Positions 24,000 through 38,724 of a DNA stretch of 64,000 nt are shown here, piece after piece. The notes below the pieces were generated by a model that was given only the letters and a program-made list of their open reading frames with translations, searched no databases and was not told the DNA's origin. Source of the stretch: Ursus arctos (lineage: Eukaryota; Chordata; Mammalia; Carnivora; Ursidae); assembly GCF_023065955.2 (NCBI RefSeq), contig NW_026623078.1, positions 8,132,199-8,196,198 on the forward strand. The letters are read 5' to 3'. The stretch's first letter is position 1. Each line of letters starts with the position of its first letter. Position numbers and translations under genes: made by a program.

Positions 24000-24495
24000 C
24001 ATGAATGGCTATATCTTTTTATCACCAGCATTTGGCACAGTGCCTGGTATATAATATTCTTAATAACAATAAATGAATGAACAAACACTACTCTTTAGAG
24101 CACAGAAGAGGAGTATCTAACCCAGCTTGAGTAGGTTAAAGAAGTCTTCCTGTAGCATTTATACTTAGATGAAGCTTAAAGGGTAAATAAATCAGCCATG
24201 CCATTTCGGACCAAAGGGATAGGGTAGAGATAAAAAATAGGATGTTATAAAAGGAGATAACGACATTTTATTTTCTTTAACTGTGGAGTTGGAAGTTTGG
24301 AAAGGAGCACAGTGAGACTGGCCAGGTGCTCCAAAGATTATGTCTTCCGTTCCATTTACAATAGTGCTTGGTATTATGTTTGTATGTATTTCTCAGTAGT
24401 TTCTGAGCTTCCTGAATGTGAACTGCATTTTAACTCATTTTTTAATCCTCAGAAAATAGCACAGCACCTGACACATAATAGTTAACTAAATGCCT
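24000..24495 (+). mobile_element. L2 3' end remnants (two)
   Basis: Two stretches, near 24000-24085 (ttggcacagtgcctggtatataat) and 24285-24495 (agcacagcacctgacacataatag), resemble L2 3' tails. Identification by eye. Confidence 0.5.
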
Positions 24496-24600
24496 GATAT
24501 ATGAACACATGGGGTACATAAATAGCAGTCACTTTTCACAATCACTACTAAAAATTTCAAGAACTTATTTTATATTCTTCCCTGTCATGTGGCTTACTTA

Positions 24601-24828
<228 letters not shown>

Positions 24829-25031
24829 CTAAAACAAAACATAAGATGATAATTTGAACACCCTGGTCTTCTCTGACTATAACTACAGCATATTGTGAAA
24901 ATTAATTGAGAGCACTATTCAAGAGAAAAAATACACTAGGTAAAACCGCTCAGATTGTTTAGAATCTGAACTCTAATCAATGTCCTTCTGACATAAGGAA
25001 AACACTTTCTTTTAAAAAAACTAAGAAGTGG

Positions 25032-25165
25032 GGCGCCTGGGTGGCTCATTGGTTGAGTGGCTGCCTTCGGCTCAAGTCATGATCCCAGGGCCCTGGGATC
25101 GAGCCTCACATCAGGCTCCTTGCTCAGCAGGGAGCCTGATTCTCCCCTGCCTGCCGCTTCCCCTG
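25032..25165 (+). mobile_element. 3'-truncated SINE
   Basis: Head and middle of a SINE (ggggcgcctgggtggctcattgg to ctgccgcttcccctgct) with no CT-tract end or A tail. Confidence 0.85.
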
Positions 25166-25607
25166 CTAAAACTATACTGAACACTGAAATAAGGGAGTTC
25201 TTCTACCTAACATCCCCAGTTATTTGCTACATGCAAAATCTTTGATTATAGTGCTAATTAGAATTTAAGAAGCAATTAACTGTGGAAATGTGAAATGGTG
25301 ATATTTATTGCTTCTCAGAGCAGTGGTAAATAATGCATGTGCTGACATTAGGGAATCAGCAATTCTTACTGGAAAACTACAGACATGCTTTCACTCAAGT
25401 GCTGTATCGACTTTACATTTCCTCCTTTACCTTTCCTTTCCTCAGCTATCTCACTTTACGTTATCATGATCTTATCTGATTTCTTTTTGAAACCCTTACT
25501 TAAGCCCCCTTCATGGATCAAGAGGGGAAGAGAAACAGCTAAGATAGAAACTTCAGAAAAGAAACATAATAAATCCATCTGAATGCAAATAAGCCACAAG
25601 TTAAATT

Positions 25608-25803
25608 TTTTTAAAGATTTTATTTATTTATTTATTTATTTATCAGAGAGAGAGGGAGAGCACAAGCAGGGGGAGCAGCAGGCAGAGGGAGAAGCAGGCT
25701 CCCCACTGAGCAAGGAGCCCGATGCGGGACTCGATCCCAGGAACCTGGGATCATGACGTGAGCCGAAGGCAGACGCTTAACCGACTGAGCCACCCAGGTG
25801 CCC
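25608..25803 (-). mobile_element. SINE with TSD, sense to PRKDC
   Basis: Reverse SINE with a (TTTA)n tail remnant and the head gagccacccaggtgcccc. Flanking acaagttaaattt is duplicated. Confidence 0.93.
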
Positions 25804-25894
25804 CACAAGTTAAATTTAATTAAATGTATTTATTATAGGTAGGGTTCACTGGTAGACACTGCAGGGAATTAAAACACAGATACCATGTCACCAT

Positions 25895-26250
25895 CCTAAT
25901 TTAAAATGTCCAGTAACTCCCACTACCTACAACATGGCGTCCAACTAGGGTAACTCTGAGAGTGAAAAAGCACTATTTTAATTACACAACCAGTATAATC
26001 AGGGCTGTCTTGGGCCAACTGGAGCATGTGGTTGCCCTACATGCAATGTTCTGCTGCTCTGCCTGGAATGTCTGTCCAGCCCACCTTGCAATATGCTCCC
26101 ATGCAAGCAGAAGACAACAGCCGAAATCCTCACAAACACACCAAGCACCTACTGCCTTTATTTCCTCTGTCCAGATGTCCAATGTCAAATTCCCTATTTC
26201 CTCTGGCTCCTCTCAGAGTTCCTCTCAAAGTTAACAGGAAGCGGTGACAC
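25895..26250 (+). mobile_element. L2 remnant
   Basis: Contains L2-like phrases such as gtccagtaactcccactacctacaac and ctgctctgcctggaatg. Overlapping open frames here on both strands are taken as non-coding. Confidence 0.45.
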
Positions 26251-26742
26251 ACACATTCAAATCGAAATCAGTTTACAAAAACATGGAATTAAAAGACGTG
26301 TGTTTGGACAAACTTGCTATGCATTTAACTGGAGCCTCTGATTCTAAAGTCAACGTATGACAAAAGCAAATTTTAGGATGAAAAAAACAGGTAAAATCAA
26401 ATAAGACGACACGTAAAGGAATCAAATGTAAACTCATTTGCAAAAACGCAGAAAATTGTAATAAAATCAGTGTCAAAAGACACTAAGGCTTTAGCTGACC
26501 TCCCTGCTTCTGCCCTCAATGAGCCAGCCGTCAAACCTTAATCATTCTACCTCTACAGTCTCAGTCTAGTTCTACAGAAATGGATACTCTTTCTCGGGCT
26601 CTTAAGTTGTCACATCTGAATGCAGGAGAAAACTGGATAAGCTCAAAAAATCCTTTTAATTATTGTACTATGGATTTTTTTTTAAAGAGGGTACTGCAAC
26701 TGATAAAAAGTCCAAGCATTCTTATTCACTTCTTCTACTCTA

Positions 26743-26760
26743 CACACACACACACACACA
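26743..26760 (+). repeat. (CA)9 microsatellite
   Basis: Simple dinucleotide run in the intron between window exons 21 and 20. Confidence 0.95.
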
Positions 26761-26840
26761 GAGCCTTAATGTAGATGAAGTTTGTCAATTATAACCAATC
26801 TCCCAAAAAAGAGGACAAAATAACAACACAAAATGTGCAG

Positions 26841-27039
26841 AGGCACCTGGGTAGCTCAGTTGGTTGAGCATCTAACTCTTGGTTTTGGTTCAGGTCATGA
26901 TCTCATGGGTTGTGGGATCGAGCCCCATGTCAGGCTCTGCACTCAGCATGGAGTCTACTTGAGGATTCTCTCCCTCTGCCCCTTCCCCCACTTGTGCTCT
27001 CTCTCTTTCTCTCTCAAACAAATAAGTCTTTAAAAAAAA
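26841..27039 (+). mobile_element. Older SINE
   Basis: Head aggcacctgggtagctcagt, CT-rich body and a short A tail. It ends about 230 nt beyond the donor of window exon 20. Confidence 0.88.
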
Positions 27040-27259
27040 GTGTACACTGCTTGCAGATGTTTAAAAGTAACACTTCAGTAAATAACTATGGCACCCTGTC
27101 GGTTAAAATGTCATTTCACAAATTCTCTAAAACAAAAGAAAAAAAGACAATATGATCTAGCTACATGATACATTTTGATATCTTGACAGGTAATTTTTCT
27201 TAAAGTTCTAAATGTAGATCAAATATAACTAGTCGATGCGAATAACAGGAAAAGAATCA

Positions 27260-27448
<189 letters not shown>

Positions 27449-27735
27449 TTAAATGACAGGAAAAATTAAATGATAAAACTACAATGGTTTTATTAGTTTC
27501 CTTTTCTAGTTAAAATTCAATGATGAGCATGTTCTTTCTAGCTCTTCTTCTCTTTTTCCTGAAAGTCCAGCAGAGAAAACTATGCATACTAAAATGTATT
27601 GTTCTTCTAATGTGGAGGCAGATACTGACGGTTTTTTAAAAATACTTATCTTCAATAATTGGATTCTAAACATGCATATAAGGTATTCTGGATCAGAGAC
27701 ATTAACATTATTCAACTAAAAAGCAAATAGTGACC

Positions 27736-27886
27736 AGGGTGCCTGGGTGGCTCAGTCAGTTAAGCATCTGACTCTTGATACCAGCTCAGGTCATGATCTC
27801 AGGGCTTAAGACTCTTCTCTCTCCCGCACTTCCTGCCCCATCCCCCCCACCTTGTTCTCCCTCTCCCTCTCAAAAAAAAAAAAAAA
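27736..27886 (+). mobile_element. SINE with internal deletion, TSD present
   Basis: Head agggtgcctgggtggctcag passes quickly to CT-rich sequence and a long A run. The target aa(g)gcaaata(g/a)(t/c)gacca flanks it. Confidence 0.88.
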
Positions 27887-28564
27887 AAGGCAAATAACGA
27901 CCATGTGATTCCCTACAGTGTGATTCACACTCTTGTGGTGACAAAATGAAAGCCAGATCAACACCCTACGTATACAAACTTTAAAACCCATATCACAGAA
28001 TAAGAGATACAGGACAAAAAAATCAACTCTCTCACCCTGCCAAAAAGAAGGAGTAAAATCTTTACTACTTGGAGCTGAAATGGAAAAGATCTTGGGTTCT
28101 CACTTCAACCTTCTAGAATGTAAACAAAGTTTGTCCAGGAGCACAGAGCCTTGTGGGTCTCTGGCTTCTACATCTGGGGATGTCTACCAGGCCTGGACTC
28201 CTCCCCTCTGAAAGAATAGCCAGGGAAACAGTACTCATCTTCCTGGTACCTTGGGAGTTTAACCTAGTGGCCTAATCTGGTGTGACCATGTGATCTCTTG
28301 GGGAAATAAAAGAAGTCTTATTATCCTTTTGGATCACGGCAGTTACTAGACAAAGTGGTTACACATCTAATCCTCATTATACATGAAAAGTAAAATGTTT
28401 ATGGCTATATATGAAAATTAAAATGTGTACGGCAGAAATGAAGGCAAACTTTGTATCTTAAACTCTTCTGTGTCTCACAAAACTAAGGCTCCTATAGGAA
28501 TACCAAGAAATCCAGGGGAGTTCTATATCCCCACTGACACTGAGTTCAAGAATGAAGCACTTTA

Positions 28565-28771
28565 GGGGCGCCTGGGTGGCACAGCGGTTAAGCGTCTGCC
28601 TTCGGCTCAGGGCGTGATCCTGGCGTTCTGGGATCGAGTCCCACATCAGGCTCCTCCGCTGGGAGCCTGCTTCTTCCTCTCCCACTCCCCCTGCTTGTGT
28701 TCCCTCTCTCGCTGGCTGTCTCTATCTCTGTCAAATAAATAAATAAATAATCTTTAAAAAAAAAAAAAAAA
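28565..28771 (+). mobile_element. Young SINE with TSD
   Basis: Full young-type SINE flanked by agaatgaagcacttt on both sides. Confidence 0.95.
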
Positions 28772-28984
28772 AGAATGAAGCACTTTGGTACATACATCAT
28801 GTCAAAACCATACAAAATGTCTCGGGACTCAGATTAAACAACACAGACCTCTTGCCCTTGGATATTTTTCCCCAAAAGAGTATCTTTCTAACCTTAGGAT
28901 TACTCAAAGTAAAAGTTCTTACCTTTCAGTGTGGAAGTTTAAACTGTCTTAACGCATCACTTTTTTTTTTCCAAAGAATTATAC

Positions 28985-29357
28985 TCTCTTATCCATAGTA
29001 TGTAAATTATATACATATAATACACATGCATACACACAAATGTATATATATACATATCTTACAGAAATTATAGAAAATATAGAAAACTATCCATCTATAA
29101 ATCCTACAACAAAGGTAACCACTGTGAACATTCACAATCACTGTAACTTTCAAAATATTTTATTTACATTTAAATATACATATATGCATGTGTAAAAATA
29201 AATATACATTTTTGTAACCACTTTTCCTCTTAATTTTGAATATTTTCATATAAATACATAAGCTATATTAATATTTTATTAGCTGCCTAGTATCTCGTAT
29301 ATAGATATACCATGATCCAGTTGCCCAAATCCTATTAATAGAAATGTAGGTATTTCT
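28985..29357 (-). mobile_element. Possible old L1 remnant with TA/CA-rich sequence
   Basis: (TA)/(CA)-rich sequence at 29010-29060, then a stretch (gctgcctagtatctcgtatatagatataccatgatcca) resembling reversed L1 ORF2-end sequence. The call is weak. Confidence 0.4.
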
Positions 29358-29897
<540 letters not shown>

Positions 29898-30130
29898 CTA
29901 AAATAAGCCAGGAGTTCAACAGAGGTTAAGTGTCCAAGTTTAACATGGAAGAATATTTTGAAATGTTACTCAATTTAGCCCTTTAAAAAGAAAAACTTGT
30001 ACAGCAGATATAAATTATATAAATTTATATAAATATAAATTAACTGGAAGTAGCACTTCTTGTGTAAAATTAATGCTCTGTGCACTTTAATCTGTATCCA
30101 AGAGGTAAGAATTAAAACTTAAAAGATGTA

Positions 30131-30328
30131 GGGGCGCCTGGGTGGCACAACGGTTAAGCGTCTGCCTTCGGCTCAGGGCGTGATCCTGGCGTTATGGGAT
30201 CGAGCCCCACATCAGGCTCCTCTGCTATGAGCCTGCTTCTTCCTCTCCCACTCCCCCTGCTTGTGTTCCCTCTCTCGCTGGCTGTCTCTCTCTGTCTAAT
30301 AAATAAATAAATCTTTAAAAAAAAAAAA
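30131..30328 (+). mobile_element. Young SINE with TSD
   Basis: Full young-type SINE flanked by aacttaaaagatgta. Confidence 0.95.
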
Positions 30329-30819
30329 CTTAAAAGATGTAGACAAATTGGGACTAGTACATTCAAAGAAATGTATTTCATTGCTGCCATTAAGACAGAA
30401 CTTTGCTTCATTTGTTAACACATTTTCAACCATCACTTTTAGTAAATATATTTTTAAAGTACTTTGGAAATGTACAAATGAACTTCATAAAAACTTGAGA
30501 TTATCTGTTTCTAATCTCCCAGGTGAAGGAGATAACAGTGCACAGATTGGAAATCAGTTTTAAATGCCCTTTGTACTGTATTTCTATTATGAACAGGTTT
30601 TTGGTATATTAATGTTTTGCAAGGTTATCATCTATTAGATATTTCCTTTTTATCAGTGACAACTACTTCTGATAACTGAATCGTTGTCTAATTACCATAT
30701 TATAGAAAATATAAAATTAATGATATTGAAATTTGCTGAAATATATTCTCTATTTCTTAACAAATGCAGGTCTTAAAAAGCATAGATTCTAAATCACGTA
30801 TGATGAAAAATAAAAGTAC

Positions 30820-30983
30820 TTTAGTTTGTCTGTCACTAGCTGAAAGAGCTAATTCTGTGACCCGAGGCAAGAACACATCCAGATAAATGACAGGCTTCAT
30901 TTCTATAAATGGTACTGCAAAACTGAGTCTTTTTTCTCTGTCCCATGCCACACATTTCTTCATCATTTCATCTGAGGATGCAA
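30820..30983 (-). CDS. PRKDC: PRKDC window exon 18 (residues ~873-927)
   Basis: This 164-bp exon completes Val873 and encodes [20 protein letters not shown], then [21 protein letters not shown] and SASDRQTK. The Ser of KRLS counts as residue 893, a human phosphosite I recall. The donor AAA/gtactt has neither G at -1 nor G at +5, so it is the weakest-looking donor of the set. The exon begins the M-HEAT region. Confidence 0.95.
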
Positions 30984-31782
30984 CTGTTAAAAAAAATCAG
31001 GAAGAGCACGTTTTCATTCAAAATCTTTCTAACACCGATTGCTCTACAATTCATTAGTGAAAGCAGAGTGTTTTAAGTACGTTATTCATCTTTCCTTTTC
31101 TGTTTTACTTAAGACATGTAATTACAACATTAGAAATTACTGACAAACTATTTCTAACTTTGACTTAAAGTAAAATTACTTTAAAACAAATTTAACAGTC
31201 TAGAATGTTGAATTTCCAATTTCAGTAAGAATTATTTTAGATGTTATGTGGAAAAATGATAAATGAACAATATTTTTATTAAAAATCGCCCCTTTGTAAA
31301 ATTTATTTTCCCAATATAGGTTCTAACTTCCTAAATAACCAAAAGTCACTAGTATACTTAATATGAAATTTCAAAACTAAAAATACAGATGAATTTTTAC
31401 TAATCTAAATCGTTGATTCCAATCAAAAACACTCTAAAAATATCCAAATACTAAGAATATCAGATTTAAAAAAGATTAACTTTGAATTCCTGACACAATG
31501 TTTAATATTTTTTAAAAAGTGTCAAATTAGATTCTGTTTCAAAATGGAAAACATGCTTAACAAATCAGGCTAGAACATTTTCCCAGCTAGTTGTGAATTA
31601 TCCACATTGCATAGGTATAGTCAAAGCAGTTCATTAGGCAAAATACTATTCTTTGTAATCTTATTTGAAAATATATAAATCACATATAGGAGCAAATACC
31701 AGAATATACCATGATCTTTATACACCTAAATTAAAGTACAAATACTTCTACAGAGGTAAGTCTATTTTAAAGCAAAGTTTAC
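30984..31782. other. Intron, no recognised element
   Basis: Very AT-rich intron between window exons 18 and 17, without visible repeat families. Confidence 0.5.
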
Positions 31783-31873
31783 CTGTTAGGAGATTTTTGT
31801 TTATTTGTCCTCCTAGAAAGCCAAGCATTTGTACTACTCTAATCCTTATTTCTTCTAAGGACAGTGCTTCATT
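31783..31873 (-). CDS. PRKDC: PRKDC window exon 17 (residues ~843-873)
   Basis: This 91-bp exon encodes [19 protein letters not shown], then [11 protein letters not shown] and the first base of Val873, with donor ACAG/gtaaac. The acceptor is aaatttgcag. Human differs only at Ile/Leu (NEAIS) and Ser/Phe (MLGS). Confidence 0.96.
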
Positions 31874-32104
31874 CTGCAAATTTGAACAATGATATACATG
31901 TGATAATAACAGAGTTAAAAATTAAGAGAATTATGAGAGGAAAAAATAAACTATTTTATGACCCTCTCTGTTACTAATATCTCTCAATGGCTCATTATAT
32001 CCTTCAGAGTACTGCTGTTAATATTATTGCAAATTCATGGACAGAAGTCACATGTTTTCCAATTTTGCAGTCAAATATCCATTTTCAAGGCCAGCAATTC
32101 CAAA

Positions 32105-33403
32105 GTTTTGGCAGGACCCTTTACACCCTTAAAAAATACTGAGGATCCCCAAAGAACTTTTGTTTAAAGTGGATCATACTTATTAACATTTATCATACTA
32201 GATGTTAACACCTTGACATTGTTATTATTTTATATAAAAACATGAAACCCGGGGCGCCTGGGTGGCACAGCGGTTAAGCGTCTGCCTTCGGCTCAGGGCG
32301 TGATCCTGGCATTACGGGATCGAGCCCAACATCAGGCTCCTCCGCTAGGAGCCTGCTTCTTCCTCTCCCACTCCCCCTGTTTGTGTTCCCTCTCTCGCTG
32401 GCTGGCTCTCTCTCCATCAAATAAATAAATAAAATCTTTAAAAAAAAATAAAAAATAAAAAAATAAAAATAAAAACATGAAACCCATTACATGTTAATAA
32501 AATTTAAAAACCTCAGCAAAGTGACACTGTTTCACATCTGTGCAAACCTCTTTACTATCTGGCTCACTAGAAAACAACTATGGTGATACGTTGTTTGGGC
32601 CACACTTGGAAGAGGGGGAAGTATTTTAATAGTCTTTTTAGATAACTGTGGTTATTCTTTGATACTACTCTGAAACTGAACAAGTGGTAAGGTCTGTTAC
32701 ATTAAAATACATTGGTCTATCTTGCACTTTGAGTGGATTTTTTTACCTGTGCATGATTTGGTAACATAATGTACTGGTCATCTCAAAATATTGGTTTACT
32801 CAGTTATGTAAATCTTCTAAATGTTGACACATTTCATTACATTTGCAACAAAAAAAAATCACATTTGTTAATATCACCAATCTCTTCAGAAAAATCTTTG
32901 AGTACTGAGAAACTTTTAAGCTCGTGGTGATGGTTTCAAGTTTTCTAAAATTTAATTTTTCTTTAAAAAGCTTGAATTTTATCATTGGCAACAAATAATC
33001 TCAAATGTTTTCTTTGATGTGACAGGCTCACTCTTCATTTTAGATAAAATCTCTGCCAAATACTGAATAGCCACAGTTTGTCTTGTTAGTTGCTCAAGTA
33101 AAAATGGTGCTCGTGAAATAGTGGCTATTTGAGCTCACAGCTCAAAGCATCACAAAAGTACTTTTCCTGAAGACAACCGTCACACTGCACTATGCGGCAG
33201 ACTGCTTTATGCATACTTCCTGTTTCATCACACAGAACATTAAAATAACATGCGTTCAAGGGTCAAGACTGAATAAAGTGCTAAGGAACCAACAGTGTTA
33301 CCCATCATTACACCACAGTGCAAATGTCACTCAGTAAAAATAGTTTTGGCCTTGTACCCTGGAACCCACAGGGGTCCTCACTTCAAGAACCACTCTCTTA
33401 GAG
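32105..33403 (+). mobile_element. Long degenerate hAT-Charlie-like DNA transposon with SINE inside
   Basis: Begins near ttttggcaggaccctttacac...actgaggatccccaaagaactttt and ends gttttggccttgtaccctgg...cacttcaagaaccactctc, both resembling a long ancient hAT family with cagtggttctcaa-type ends. About 1.1 kb without the SINE. No coding frame is recognisable. The family name is uncertain. Confidence 0.55.
32251..32467 (+). mobile_element. Young SINE with 17-18 bp TSD
   Basis: Young SINE with an A-rich tail containing (AAAAAT)n, flanked by ataaaaacatgaaaccc. It is inserted in the hAT-like element. Confidence 0.95.
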
Positions 33404-34251
<848 letters not shown>

Positions 34252-34829
34252 TCACTCATTTTTTTGATGAATACTAGGGAGAACACAAAATATTGCCAAA
34301 TACAAGCATTAAAATCCTAATTTTAATTATGGTTAAAATACTGTTTCTACAAAAAAAAGAAATTAGAGTGGTTGTCCTGGTTTAAATATCATTGTCTACT
34401 AAAAGAAACATGGTTCCTTGGAGAAGTGGCTAACTCCAGAGATTGGGCAGATCGGTATTTATAGGAGGAGCCTGAATCACTTTGTGATTCCAGAAGTAAG
34501 GAGGTGCTTGAAGAAAAGCAGCCAGCCTCCATTCTTTATATGGAGGCCAAATCTGGAACAATCTGAGCTTCAAAATTAATAATAACAATAAAAGATTAGA
34601 GTCATTGGAAAAATAAGAATCTACAAGTCCCCACTAATAAAAATAGGTGAGAAAAGAAAGTTACTTCTCACAGTAGAATGCCGACTAGTATACAGGAGTG
34701 ATGGAGTTGGAAAATCACTATTTTGCAACCATCATAGCATTAATGAATACTAGGAAGAATAATCAAGGGACACTAAAAGGATTATGGTGAAAACTCAGTG
34801 AGGAGCAATAAAGAGCTGTAAAGTATCTC

Positions 34830-35330
34830 CTTATAAATTTTTTTTTGAAATGATCATAAACTTAGAGAAAATTTTAAAGTATGGTACAAAACTTCTTTCC
34901 TGAACCACTTAAGAGTAAACTACGAACCTGATGCCCCACGACCCCTGAATACTTTGGTCCTACAAGGACATTCTCCTATTTGACAGCCACGCCAACTACC
35001 CAAATCTGGATACTTCTCTTGAGACATGACCCACAATTAATCCTCAGCTCCATTCATGTTCCAGCATTGATCCTAATAATGTCTTTAGTTCAGAACCACA
35101 TGTCATATTTAGTTGTCCAGTCTTTTTAGTATCCTATAAACTGAAAAAGTTCCTCAGTCTTCCACTGAATTTCATGATTTGAACACTTAAAAAAATATAT
35201 GCCAGTAATTTTGTATACTGTCTATTTGGATTTGTCTAATGTTTCCTCATGATTAGATTCAGGTTACAGAAGCCAGGGTAACATTTTGCTACTTCCTTTA
35301 TTACTACTGAGTTAAATAAAATCTCTGACA
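34830..35330 (-). mobile_element. Ancient L1 3' UTR remnant
   Basis: Phrases such as catttagttgtccagtctttttagtatcc, gttcctcagtcttccactgaatttcatgattt and gtttcctcatgattagattcaggtta match an ancient L1M-type 3' UTR in reverse, as I recall it. Boundaries are approximate. Confidence 0.65.
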
Positions 35331-36228
35331 CATGTACATTTTATACCAGTGCAGAGTTAAAATTCTAAAGCTATAAAGTCATTTTTCACTAGTTCTGGAG
35401 ATGCCCAGTAGATGGGCTGACAGACCCAGGTAAGCTGCTTTGCTGGATGGCTTAATCCCAGCACATCTTTTCTTGGCTCCAGGAATGAATCTCAAATGAT
35501 AACAGAACCTTACTTCTGCTTTCTGTTTGTCTAGTTCTCCTCTAATTTTGTGCTTTTGGTTTGCTTATGCCCAATAAGCTAGACTCCATGGATGGGAGCA
35601 ATAACTAAGAATTTGTCTGCTTACCACTTGGTGACCTTTTATGTATAGATGTTAGAGATCTACTCGTTAATGGGCCAGAGATGAAGAGAGGATCTGAATT
35701 TTTATTTGTTTGTTTTGGTTTGTTTGGTTTTTTCTTTGAGCTCAAATTACTTCAGAATTTCATATACTGGGGAAAAAAAAAAAAACCCAGCTCTTTGATA
35801 TCTGGACTGGTCAGTGCTTTGTCTCACTCTTGTGTCTCTTGAACTATGACTCAAATTGCAGAACTTGAAGAAATAGGCTTTGCATCTGCTGGTGTATATA
35901 TGTGCCTGAATTAACAAAGGCCTTACTTCTCCCTATGTGCATTACATTCTCCTGTATTTGGAGAGTATTAATAGATTAGATTATAAAGTCTCTTCAAAGA
36001 GCTCTGTTGTGCCTTACACAGGTGAAACGTAAAATGTATTTTCCTGTAATTCTGTGAAAATGCTTTCAGCATTCACTATAATGCTTTAAATGTGCCATAC
36101 TTTAAAAAAAAATCTTAGAAAAACTAATTCAGAAACATTTTAGGAAACCATATTACATAATTAAGGCATACCTTTGGTAAATGAGACAAGTTTAATAATT
36201 TTGGTTTAAACTTTTAAAATGGGCATTC

Positions 36229-36563
36229 TTTTTTTAATAATAATTTTTTATTATGTTATGTTAGTCATCATACAGTACATCCCAAGTTTTTGATGTAAAG
36301 TTCCATGATTCATTATTTGCGTATAACACCCAGTACACCACGCAATACGTGCCCTCCTTAATACCCATCACCGGCCTATCCCATTCCCCCACCCCCCTCC
36401 CCTCTGAGGCCCTCAGTTTGTTTCCCAGAGTCCACAGTCTCTCATGGTTCATTCCCCCTTCTGTTTACCCCCTCTTCATTCTTCCCTTTCTTCTCCTACC
36501 GATCTTCCTACTTCTTATGTTCCATGAGTGAAACCATATGATAATTGTCTTTTTCAGCTTGAC
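36229..36563 (-). mobile_element. 5'-truncated carnivore L1 (3' UTR only)
   Basis: Reverse complement of the same L1 3' UTR as at 980-1268 (ttatgttagtcatcatacagtac...cttatgttccatgagtgaaacc). It is sense to PRKDC. Only the end of the element was inserted. Confidence 0.88.
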
Positions 36564-37130
36564 ATACACCTAACTTCCTCTGTACCACCTAAAGGTCTTA
36601 GGACTGAATACTTTAGGAAGAGGAGAGGAAGAGGACTTCAAATGACTAACTCCCACAAAGGGAAAACAGTCACTTTACAGTTAGAAAAAGATGGAGCAGA
36701 AACTCGCTAACCAAATGGTCAAAATGAACGTGACTGGTAATGGCACCAATTACCATTATGATGCTGTGAGGAAGCCACAGCATCAGTTCTAGGTGTTTCT
36801 GCCAAAACACCACAACTGAATCCTATTATGAGAAAACATCAGACAAGCCCACATTGAATATAAATGGCCTATAATCTTCAAAAATGTCAACATCATGAGA
36901 ACTAAGAAAGGCTGAAGAGATACCCACATTCAAGGAAGCTAAAGCATTATGACTATTAAGTGCAACACATGATCCTACATTGAATTCTGGACCATGAAAA
37001 ATAAAGCTATAAAAGAAATTAGTGGGACAACTTAAGAAATCTACATATGAATTATAGATTAGAAAAGAATAATGCATCCATGTTATTTTTGCTGATTTTG
37101 ATAATGATACCATGGTTACATAAAATAACA

Positions 37131-37243
37131 TCAGGCTTCCCTGCTGAGTGGGAAGCCTAATACAGAGCTTGATTCCAGGATCCTGAGATCATGACCTGAG
37201 CCAAGGTCAGACGCTTAACCAACTGAGTCACCCAAGCACTCCA
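37131..37243 (-). mobile_element. SINE fragment (head half only)
   Basis: Reverse SINE head and tRNA-like part (tgctgagtgggaagcct...gagtcacccaagcactcc) without the CT tract and A tail. Confidence 0.8.
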
Positions 37244-38442
37244 AAAGAAACAAAAAAGTCTTTTCAATGAGCTAACTGACAGAACTAAATTTCAGAAAGC
37301 AAAAAGTACCATTTGCTACTAGACATATTCATTTTTTTAAACTCAGTCCACATATTTTTAGTGATTTACTCAAATAGCAGCAATCCTTACATAATGTGAA
37401 TTTTAAAAGCCTAATAAATAAGCTATAAACATTAACTAGTTTATATTTTTTGTCTCTAAATAATTTTTGTTATTTCAAAATCTCTCAAAATTGTCACTCT
37501 TCTTAAACTCTGAATATGCATCAAGGGTGTCATAAAAACCAGACTCAGTGAATAAAATGTGTAATCGAACTTCCACCTAATGTTTCCAAACCAACAAAAC
37601 TTAAGTTGAGCAAAAAAAGGATTTATATAGATACAGCTTTACAAATTAACACTTAATTTTCCACTTAAAATTCACTTAATTTTTCATGACAGTAAACTTT
37701 AAATTTTCAGCAATATTTCAGTGTCTTTCTCCGATCTGAGTCTTTCTTTTTGCTCCACCTAGTAACAATGTCCATCTTCATTCTGGTTCATGTAAATATG
37801 TCCTCCTGAACTCAAATTACTACTTTTCTTTATGTTTCTTTTAAATTAATAAGGGAAGACACTGTGATTCTTTTAAGCAAAGGATTTATCTACTCACAAA
37901 TATGTGTATTCTAGATGATTACAAGATAGGGAAAAACAGAGTGGGTAAAATTAAAAGATTCTTTTGAATCTTTTCCCAAACCTATTTCTACTATGATAAT
38001 TCTTCATAACTGGCTAACATTAGTGCTTCATCAATTATATTTGGAAAACCAATAAAAATCAACAAAATGTAAAATTATATTGAATTTTTATAGCATTAAT
38101 TCCCATTTAACAATTTATTTATTTATTGTAAGGCAGTGTATTAGGATTTATAAGGAGTTCAAAATATTAAAGACAGAGCTCTTGCCTTTGAAGATTTTAT
38201 AAATCTTGGTAGGATATAAGTGAGTTAAATGAAAAACAGGTTTAATGACTCAATTACATGTCCCTATGTTATTTCTTATGTCCTAATTATACTGACTAAA
38301 TTGGGGAGATAACAAAAATATCAATCAAACGTATTTCGAATATGTTCAAATTTCAGAAGTTACAAAAATACAAGTAGTCCTATTAAAGTTATCACATTGC
38401 CGTTTTATTTAAGATACACATCACAATTCTTCTAAACCTTAC
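37244..38442. other. Intron with no recognised gene or repeat
   Basis: AT-rich sequence between window exons 16 and 15. No exon or clear element. Confidence 0.5.
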
Positions 38443-38602
38443 CTGATAAGGCTGAAGTTTTCAGATATCCATCAAGGCTGGGTAAAATGTCTTTATAATG
38501 GGGCTGAATTACATGTTTGCAGATGTAAACTGACCATTCTTCTAGGGCATTCAGGCCTACTTCTGCCAATGGGGTATAGCTCAGGCCCAGTTTAAAAGCC
38601 AT
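38443..38602 (-). CDS. PRKDC: PRKDC window exon 15 (residues ~754-807)
   Basis: This 160-bp exon encodes [39 protein letters not shown] and LKTSALS, then G of a split Asp before gtaagg. Human has IDRHVMQPYY where this copy has [10 protein letters not shown]. Acceptor ttatatag. Confidence 0.96.
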
Positions 38603-38724
38603 CTATATAACACAAATAAGGTCAACTGAAATGCAGGAAATTTAACATTTGAAGAAAAAAACACCAATTAGTTTTGGTTTCTAATGAATAAACCCTTCTA
38701 CTGACAGATATTGCTGGAGGTAAG

